Below are positions 5,714 through 10,371 of a stretch of DNA of 10,371 bases, in pieces; the stretch's first letter is position 1; each line of letters begins with the position of its first letter. The notes under the pieces were generated by a model. That model did not search any database, was not told where the DNA came from, and saw only the letters and a program-made list of their open reading frames with translations. This DNA is from Chloroflexota bacterium (GTDB lineage Bacteria > Chloroflexota > Ktedonobacteria > Ktedonobacterales > Ktedonobacteraceae), in NCBI GenBank assembly GCA_902812455.1, contig CADDZH010000136.1:1-10371 (forward strand), read 5' to 3'. The position numbers were made by a program, and so were the translations under genes.

Positions 5714-6973
5714 ATGACCACGAATGCTCGCCTGTTACAGGGATCGCTGAAGGATTTCGACCTGGTTGAGATCCTGCAAATGATGGAGCTGGGGAGTATG
5801 ACGGGGGCGATCCGCCTTAAGCAAGCAAAAGGGCGTATCGGGATCATGTATGTTCAGGAGGGCAAGATTGCCAACTGCTCCGAGCTGGATTCCGGTGCGC
5901 TGACCATAGGAGATGTGCTGCAACAGTTAGGTATGGCGACGTATGTGCAGGTCGAAGCCGCTTTTGCGCAGCAGTTGTCAGATCCTCTTGGAAAGCGCAT
6001 TGGCGAGCGGCTGGTGGATATGAGGGTGATTACGGAGGGGCAGTTGAGAGAGGCGCTGCGCACGAAGGCGCTGTGGACGGCGCGAGAGCTGGCGTTATGG
6101 AAGGAAGGCTCCTACGAGTTTATTGCCAGCGAAAATGGGCAAGGCATGATGCCGTATGGAGAAGCATCCCTTGACCTGGATGTGATGCGTGTGATGATGG
6201 AGATGGTGCGCTATGTGGATGAATGGGAACGCCTGCGCCCGTATTTGCCACAGGGGATGCGCACAATGCTGCAAATGGCGCCCGCGATCCCCTACGCTAT
6301 GAGCTTTGATACACGCACGCTGGAACTGCTCTTCTATGTGAACCTGCACCGCAGTGTGCGACGTGTTGCCAGCGCTATGCGCCGCCCTGAAATGGATGTG
6401 GCGCGAGAGCTGGCGCAGTTGATCCAGCAAAGGCTGCTGGCTTATGTTTTCCAGGAAAACGGCCAGCAGGAGAACACACGAAAAGTGCGCTTGCCGGATC
6501 CGGCGGAGAAGCTGCGCATGGAGAGCTTCGCGTTGCTTGACCTGATCAGCCGCATGGAGCAAAAATGGCATACCTGCCGCACGCCCATGGAGCAATTGCC
6601 GGCGCTGGCGGAGTTTGTGAACTGGACGATGGATGCCCTGGAAGAGACGTGCCGGGCAAAGGGTGTCGAACTGGATGCAAATACGCTTAGCGCCCTGCTT
6701 TACCGCGAGCAGTTGTACCATATGGGGAATTACGAGTTCAAAGTTGATCAGAATCATATAGATGTAGATAATTTTAGGGCGCTGTGTTACGAAGTGCTTG
6801 GCTCGGATATTAAGCAGAGTAAGGCCTTTTTTGAGGAGGCCTCAAAGGTGCTGCAGAGCATCCTGAGGGTGATCTTCCAGAGCATTAACGCGCGCATTGC
6901 TTCCCTGGATGAGCGATTAGAGAACCAGGAGGTGTGGGAGGCGATGTTCACGCAATTTGAATTGCAACAATAA
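5714..6973 (+). CDS. PATAN (DUF4388) domain protein with MshEN-like segment
   Basis: A cytoplasmic 419-residue protein. Residues 6-72 resemble the PATAN/DUF4388 domain: LLQGSLKDFDLVEILQMM, then LGSMTGAIRL, then a GRIGIMYVQEGKIANC strand pair. Residues about 65-118 carry the IGDVLQQLG and IGERLVDMRVIT repeats typical of the N-terminal domain of type II secretion/MshE ATPases, here interleaved with the PATAN fold, as is common in such proteins. Residues 195-250 look like a helix-turn-helix or winged-helix segment (TLELLFYVN...VARELAQLIQQRLL). Residues 262-419 are helical with no recognised domain. PATAN proteins in other bacteria are linked to two-component and motility signalling; no receiver domain is present here. 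The ATG is supported by TGAGGGG 9 nt upstream. It is divergent from the cyclase gene and ends in a strong terminator. The exact role is unknown. Confidence 0.8.
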   Translation: MTTNARLLQGSLKDFDLVEILQMMELGSMTGAIRLKQAKGRIGIMYVQEGKIANCSELDSGALTIGDVLQQLGMATYVQVEAAFAQQLSDPLGKRIGERLVDMRVITEGQLREALRTKALWTARELALWKEGSYEFIASENGQGMMPYGEASLDLDVMRVMMEMVRYVDEWERLRPYLPQGMRTMLQMAPAIPYAMSFDTRTLELLFYVNLHRSVRRVASAMRRPEMDVARELAQLIQQRLLAYVFQENGQQENTRKVRLPDPAEKLRMESFALLDLISRMEQKWHTCRTPMEQLPALAEFVNWTMDALEETCRAKGVELDANTLSALLYREQLYHMGNYEFKVDQNHIDVDNFRALCYEVLGSDIKQSKAFFEEASKVLQSILRVIFQSINARIASLDERLENQEVWEAMFTQFELQQ

Positions 6974-7000
6974 GGGCGGGGTTTGCCCCGCCCATTTTTT
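6974..7000. terminator. Intrinsic terminator after the PATAN gene
   Basis: A perfect 8-bp stem, GGGCGGGG (6974-6981) and CCCCGCCC (6986-6993), with a TTTG loop, is followed by ATTTTTT on the plus strand. It begins directly after the PATAN stop codon. The convergent aldehyde dehydrogenase ends at 6999, inside the T tract. On the minus strand the stem is followed by TTATTGTTG, so it may act in both directions but less well. Confidence 0.9.
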
Positions 7001-8507
7001 ATGAAGATTTTCGTGGTGGATAGGAGACGAAGATGGTTTTGGTTTCGCTGAATTCCTCGACGGCATGCATCCCCAGTTCGCGGTGACCATTGCCGCTAGC
7101 TTTCATACCGCCAAAGGGCAGGTGAATTTCTGCACCGGTGGTGGGAGCGTTAAAGTAGACCAGTCCAGACTCGATATCGCGGATGGCGCGGAAGGTGATG
7201 CGCGCATCGTTGGTAAAGATGGACGTGGAGAGGCCATATTCGGTCGAGTTAGCGACCTGTACGGCTTCCTCGTAGGAGGAGACGGGCAGGATGGAGACAA
7301 ACGGGCCGAAGACTTCTTCGCGTGCGATGCGCATGCCTGGAGCGACGTTGCTGAAGATGGTGGGCTTGTAGAAGGCCCCCTGGGCGTATTCACCTTCTTC
7401 AAGCGGAGTGCCGCCGGTGACGAGCTGGGCGCCTTCGCGCTGCCCAATCTGGGTATACTCGTGTACGGCCTTCACGCGGCCTTTGTTGACAAGGGGGCCC
7501 ATCTCGACGTTGGGATCGAGGCCGTTGCCGATGCGCAATTTTTCTGCTGCGGCGACCAGGCGATCGGTGAAGGGCTGCTGGACGGCTTTGTGGACGATCA
7601 CGCGGCTGGTGGAAGTGCAGCGCTGGCCGGTGGTGCCAAAAGCTCCCCAGGCCACGCTCTCAACGGCGAGATCGAGATCGGCATCTTCGAGAACGATCAG
7701 GGCATTCTTGCCCCCCAGTTCCAACGAGCAACGGCGCAGGTCGCGCCCGCAAATTTCCGCCACGCGCCGCCCGACCTCGGTTGATCCCGTCAGGGAGATC
7801 ATGTTGATGCCCTTGTGGCCAGCCAGGGCGTCACCCAGGGAGCCGCCGGGGCCGGTGATGACATTGAATACTCCAGCAGGAAGCCCGGCTTCGTGAAGGA
7901 GTTCGGCCAGTTTGAGCGCCATGAGCGGCGTGTCACTGGCGGGCTTGAGGATGACGGCATTGCCTGCGATGAGCGCCGGGAAAGTCTTCCAGGCGGGAAT
8001 GGCCAAGGGGAAGTTCCAGGGCGTGATGATGCCCACGATGCCAACGGGCTGGCGAACCGTCATGGTAAACTTGTTGCGGAGGGCCGAAGGGACGGTATCA
8101 CCTTCGGGGCGGCGACCTTCGCCTGCCATGTATCTGGCAACGTCAATGGCGGTCTGAACATCTCCACGTGTCTCTTTGAGTATTTTGCCCATCTCGCGCG
8201 TCATGAGCGCGGCAAGTTCTTCCTGGTGCTGCTCGAGCAGGCGAGCGGTACGGAACAATATTTCGCCACGTTCAGGCGCAGGGGTGGCTGCCCAGCCGGG
8301 CTGCGCTTTTTTGGCGGCCTCGACGGCCCGGTCTAAATCGGCGATAGTGGATTTCTGGTAATGGCCGATGACTTCTTGCATGCGAGCGGGGTTGGTGCTG
8401 GTAAAGGTTTCGCCGCTTTCAGAGCTGCGCCATTCGCCGCCGATAAAGTTTTGATAGACCTGGCCCTGTCTGGTGTTTGTATCAGGGATAGAAGTTGAAA
8501 TTGACAT
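6999..8507 (-). CDS. NAD(P)-dependent aldehyde dehydrogenase
   Basis: A cytoplasmic ALDH-superfamily enzyme of 502 residues, the usual length, oxidising an aldehyde to its acid with NAD(P)+. Key residues are all present: oxyanion Asn165 in TPWNFP, cofactor Lys188 in LKPAS, the GSTEVG nucleotide motif at 241-246, general base Glu263 in LELGGKN, nucleophile Cys297 in GQRC, and Glu398 in EEVFGPF. The ending, with NAPTTGAEIHLPFGGMKASGNGHRE split across residues 453-477, resembles alpha-ketoglutarate-semialdehyde dehydrogenases of sugar-acid breakdown; other semialdehydes are possible. Substrate assignment is inference. The start is supported by GAGGAG (8515-8520) 7 nt upstream; a second ATG overlapping that site is out of frame. 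It is monocistronic in this window, with a palindrome and direct repeats just upstream. No neighbour indicates the pathway. Confidence 0.9.
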   Translation of the reverse strand: MSISTSIPDTNTRQGQVYQNFIGGEWRSSESGETFTSTNPARMQEVIGHYQKSTIADLDRAVEAAKKAQPGWAATPAPERGEILFRTARLLEQHQEELAALMTREMGKILKETRGDVQTAIDVARYMAGEGRRPEGDTVPSALRNKFTMTVRQPVGIVGIITPWNFPLAIPAWKTFPALIAGNAVILKPASDTPLMALKLAELLHEAGLPAGVFNVITGPGGSLGDALAGHKGINMISLTGSTEVGRRVAEICGRDLRRCSLELGGKNALIVLEDADLDLAVESVAWGAFGTTGQRCTSTSRVIVHKAVQQPFTDRLVAAAEKLRIGNGLDPNVEMGPLVNKGRVKAVHEYTQIGQREGAQLVTGGTPLEEGEYAQGAFYKPTIFSNVAPGMRIAREEVFGPFVSILPVSSYEEAVQVANSTEYGLSTSIFTNDARITFRAIRDIESGLVYFNAPTTGAEIHLPFGGMKASGNGHRELGMHAVEEFSETKTIFVSYPPRKSS

Positions 8508-8528
8508 AGTACATCTCCTCGTTGAGTG

Positions 8529-8552
8529 GATCGGGTCGGCGCTGATCCGATC
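8529..8552. promoter_or_regulatory. Palindrome upstream of the aldehyde dehydrogenase
   Basis: GATCGGGTC (8529-8537) and GATCCGATC (8544-8552) form an inverted repeat with one mismatch in nine and a 6-bp centre. It ends 9 bp before the GAGGAG ribosome site, on the upstream side. It could be an operator for a dimeric repressor or an mRNA hairpin controlling translation. Confidence 0.4.
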
Positions 8553-8562
8553 GATTACGCAT

Positions 8563-8602
8563 AATGCTTCTGGTTTATCGTCAATGCTTCTGACTTATGT
8601 GA
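8563..8602. repeat. Two direct repeats 20 bp apart upstream of the aldehyde dehydrogenase
   Basis: AATGCTTCTG occurs at 8563-8572 and 8583-8592, exactly 20 bp apart, about two helical turns. The similarity continues weakly into the following TTAT. This phasing is typical of paired regulator sites, though the repeat is short. A TTGACG hexamer on the minus strand (complement of 8579-8584) overlaps the second copy and could be a -35 box. Confidence 0.4.
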
Positions 8603-8664
8603 TGGCAGGTGGTTTTAGTTCCCCTGGAGGGAATTACCTGGATAAAGTATGTATATACACAGGC

Positions 8665-8673
8665 ATTATATCA
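8665..8673 (-). promoter_or_regulatory. Extended -10 element, possible aldehyde dehydrogenase promoter
   Basis: On the minus strand TGATATAAT (complement of 8665-8673) is a perfect extended -10. No good -35 is seen upstream. If used, the leader would be about 150 nt and would contain both the direct repeats and the palindrome, favouring an RNA-level role for them. Confidence 0.35.
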
Positions 8674-8690
8674 TATTGGAAGGGGAGGGT

Positions 8691-8796
8691 GGATGGAGGG
8701 TAAAGGTTAGGCAATGTGTAAGGGACCAGTATACACCTTGGCATGTGATACGTCCCCACGGTTGGATGAGGGTAGAGGTTAGGCAATGTGCAAGGG
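8691..8796. repeat. Pair of about 33-bp direct repeats
   Basis: Positions 8691-8724 and 8764-8796 share GGATG-AGGGTA-AGGTTAGGCAATGTG-AAGGG with only a few differences; the spacing is 72-73 bp. The stretch between, with TATACACCTTGGCATG, is unrelated. The region has no convincing gene. A plus-strand frame crosses both copies but lacks a ribosome site and reads as low-complexity sequence. Confidence 0.6.
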
Positions 8797-8853
8797 CAAG
8801 GATGTTGTGCGGCAAGGGAAGGGTGGTGCGCGGCAAGGACAGGAGTATTAGGA

Positions 8854-8919
8854 CGATGGCAGAGGAGGAGGCGATGGCAGAGGTTTTTGGGGCGATGGCA
8901 GAGGAGGCGATGGCAGAGG
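8854..8919. repeat. Four copies of CGATGGCAGAGG
   Basis: Perfect copies start at 8854, 8872, 8893 and 8908, spaced by 18, 21 and 15 bp. They are followed by CAAGCTCTGCC, which can pair back with GGCAGAGG, and by GGCTTCGCAGGCC at 8943-8955, a GC-rich near-palindrome. It looks like an intergenic repeat cluster of this genome. Confidence 0.65.
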
Positions 8920-9011
8920 CAAGCTCTGCCACTACATAGGACGGCTTCGCAGGCCGATGCATATATGGTAGGGATGATTCTTGCAATTGCCCTGGAAGGC
9001 TAAACGTAGGA

Positions 9012-9017
9012 TATATT
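9012..9017 (+). promoter_or_regulatory. Possible -10 element of a leaderless exporter transcript
   Basis: TATATT at 9012-9017 ends 7 nt before the exporter start codon at 9025, the spacing expected if transcription starts at the A of the ATG. No good -35 is present; TTGCCC at 8987-8992 would need a 19-bp spacer. The only purine-rich site, AGGA at 9008-9011, lies 13 nt from the ATG, which is long for a ribosome site. Confidence 0.3.
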
Positions 9018-9024
9018 ATATGGT

Positions 9025-10266
9025 ATGAGCAGGCAATCGCGGTTAGTTTTCCGCAATACGATATTCCGCCGCCTCTGGCTGGCCCAAACGGGTAGTAGCC
9101 TGGGCGACTGGTTTAATCAGGTGGCCCTGGTTACCGTTACCCTGAACCTGACGCATTCTCCTACCGCTATAGGGATCGTGCTTCTGTGTCTGGAACTCCC
9201 CCAGGCAACACTCTCCTTTCTTGCGGGTCCCTTTCTGGATCGCTATGCAAAACGGGCACTCATGTATGTCTCAGACATCGCTAGAGCGCTGGTCTGCGGC
9301 CTGTTCATATGGGGGGCGTTGCAGCACCAGATATGGGCATTCTATGTAGGAGCACTTTGCATGGGGATAGCAAGTAGCCTGTTTGTCCCGGCAAGAAGCG
9401 CTGTCATCCCCCTGGTAGTAGCGGAAGAGGATCTTACAGAGGCAAGTTCCTGGTCGATAGCTACTTCGGGGATCCTGGCCATTGTGGGAGCGGCTCTTGG
9501 TGGCGTTATTACCACTCTGCTGTCTCCGGCGCTTGCTTTCCTCATCAATGCCTTGAGCTTTCTCTGGTCGGCCAGTTTGATCTGGATCACTCCCTGGGAA
9601 GAAAAGGACCATGAGGCACGGGACACAGCCCCGAAACCATCTTACCTTAGAGAATTGGAAGAGGGCCTGCAAGTCGTGGTTCACGATCGCATCGTGCTGG
9701 CCCTGCTGGGAACGAGTGTGGCTTTTGCTTTAATGGCAGGCCCCTACTTTGTGATCATTCCAGTGCTGGGCGATCTCACGTATCACCTTGGGGGTATTGG
9801 CATTGGTCTCCTCTACGTCGCCGATGGCCTGGCATTTATCCTCTCGGCACTCGTTGTGGACCGCCTGGTGAGCAGGAAGACGGTTACGGCGCGTATCTGG
9901 TACGGCAGCGGTTTTCTCATTGAAGCAGTGTTCTTTGTCTTGCTCGCCTTCTCGACAACCATCTGGGTGGGCATGCTCTCTCTCTTTCTCTCTCAGTTAG
10001 GATCGGGCATTGTGATGACGTTGGCAGAGCCGCTCTTGCAGAGAGCCACGCAACCGAAGACGCGAGGCCGCGTCTTTGCGCTCAATACCAGCCTCTACAC
10101 TGGCACAAAGCAACTTTCATTGTTGGTCTCCGGTCCTGTGCTGTCTCTTGTGGGGTCGCCGCTCCTGGGTCTCATTACTGGAGGTATTGGTTGCGTTGCG
10201 GGGATAGGATGGTGGCTGGTAAGCTACAGGAATCAACGCTTCGCTTTCAAGCGAGAGCGTATCTAA
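9025..10266 (+). CDS. MFS exporter, DHA3/MFS_3 type
   Basis: An inner-membrane, proton-driven major facilitator of 413 residues, close to the usual length. About twelve hydrophobic segments can be placed: roughly 17-40, 45-70, 80-100, 102-125, 143-165, 167-190, then after a charged central loop (191-221) 222-247, 254-277, 289-308, 311-335, 351-375 and 377-400. The opening FRRLWLAQTGSSLGDWFNQVAL and the motif-A-like GPFLDRYAKRAL at 68-79 (Asp72, Arg73) are characteristic of the DHA3 group, which includes EntS enterobactin and macrolide exporters. The second half-repeat has VVDRLVSRK at 277-285. The substrate cannot be told from sequence; drug, siderophore or lipid-like compounds are all possible. 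It stands alone, with a repeat-rich region before it and another after it, and no clear intrinsic terminator. The start is the first in-frame ATG; an ATG at 9020 is out of frame. Confidence 0.88.
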   Translation: MSRQSRLVFRNTIFRRLWLAQTGSSLGDWFNQVALVTVTLNLTHSPTAIGIVLLCLELPQATLSFLAGPFLDRYAKRALMYVSDIARALVCGLFIWGALQHQIWAFYVGALCMGIASSLFVPARSAVIPLVVAEEDLTEASSWSIATSGILAIVGAALGGVITTLLSPALAFLINALSFLWSASLIWITPWEEKDHEARDTAPKPSYLRELEEGLQVVVHDRIVLALLGTSVAFALMAGPYFVIIPVLGDLTYHLGGIGIGLLYVADGLAFILSALVVDRLVSRKTVTARIWYGSGFLIEAVFFVLLAFSTTIWVGMLSLFLSQLGSGIVMTLAEPLLQRATQPKTRGRVFALNTSLYTGTKQLSLLVSGPVLSLVGSPLLGLITGGIGCVAGIGWWLVSYRNQRFAFKRERI

Positions 10267-10289
10267 ATACCAGGTACAAAAGGTAATCC

Positions 10290-10357
10290 GGTGGGTGACC
10301 ATAGGGTACCCGGCAACCGCAATGATAGGGAGAGGCGGGCGACCATAAAGGCCCACC
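10290..10357. repeat. Two GACCATA repeat modules
   Basis: GGTGGGTGACCATAGGGTAC (10290-10309, then CCGG) and GGCGGGCGACCATAAAGGCC (10334-10353, then CACC) are two copies of one module. Each has a GACCATA core and roughly complementary G-rich and C-rich arms, so each may form an imperfect hairpin. The cluster probably continues beyond the window edge. There is no T tract, so they are not obvious terminators. Confidence 0.5.
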
Positions 10358-10371
10358 ACCCCGCTCCACAT

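Noticed and set aside
6095..6757. Minus-strand 220-residue ORF opposite the PATAN gene
   Set aside because: The composition is His/Gln/Leu-rich, as expected from the antisense of a GC-biased gene. The plus-strand gene has clear domains, a ribosome site and a terminator.
7065..7784. Plus-strand 239-residue ORF opposite the aldehyde dehydrogenase, and a similar one at 7815-8336
   Set aside because: Antisense shadows of a highly conserved enzyme; no recognisable motifs or ribosome sites.
8649..8939. Plus-strand 96-residue ORF in the repeat region upstream of the exporter
   Set aside because: It is composed of two local repeat families, has no ribosome site and no family resemblance. Described as repeats instead.

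Overview
The window looks like chromosomal DNA of a Chloroflexota bacterium, most likely of the Ktedonobacteria type. This rests on a mix of features, not on a marker gene: a large class III cyclase/AAA/TPR protein, a PATAN (DUF4388) protein, roomy intergenic regions, and those regions being filled with short dispersed repeats (CGATAAATCG next to CCCCTAC, a GCGATGGCAGAGG type, a TGTCATCCTGAGCGA inverted-repeat element). The taxonomic call is inference.

Layout. 1-300: three degenerate copies of an intergenic repeat. They run into a minus-strand ORF (start best at 554) for a small protein built on six near-perfect 9-residue repeats (SAGSILSIG). 602-726: a MITE-like nested inverted repeat. 788-1939 (+): a secreted GH5 glycosidase with a candidate promoter at 727-754. 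Its 3' end overlaps, tail to tail, the minus-strand 1064-residue cyclase-AAA-TPR protein (1915-5109). 5110-5713: a divergent, repeat-rich control region between the cyclase and a PATAN/MshEN-like protein (5714-6973, +). This region holds a candidate promoter for each gene, a 13-bp sequence repeated beside both, several CGATAAATCG palindromes and a 17-bp triple tandem repeat. 6974-7000: a strong intrinsic terminator between the PATAN gene and the convergent aldehyde dehydrogenase (6999-8507, -). 8508-9024: non-coding, with a palindrome and helically phased direct repeats upstream of the dehydrogenase, then two families of local repeats. 9025-10266 (+): a DHA3-type MFS exporter, possibly leaderless. 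10267-10371: the start of another repeat cluster.

How the genes relate. No long operon is visible; almost every gene is its own unit. The best functional link is the divergent cyclase/PATAN pair, both signalling proteins, which share a 13-mer beside their promoters. The GH5 enzyme, aldehyde dehydrogenase and exporter look like independent housekeeping or saprophytic functions: polysaccharide breakdown, sugar-acid or aldehyde oxidation, and efflux. The least explained items are the nonapeptide-repeat protein, with its terminator-like hairpin inside the reading frame, and the possible co-regulation of the cyclase and PATAN genes. No RNA genes, CRISPR array, transposase or integrase were seen.
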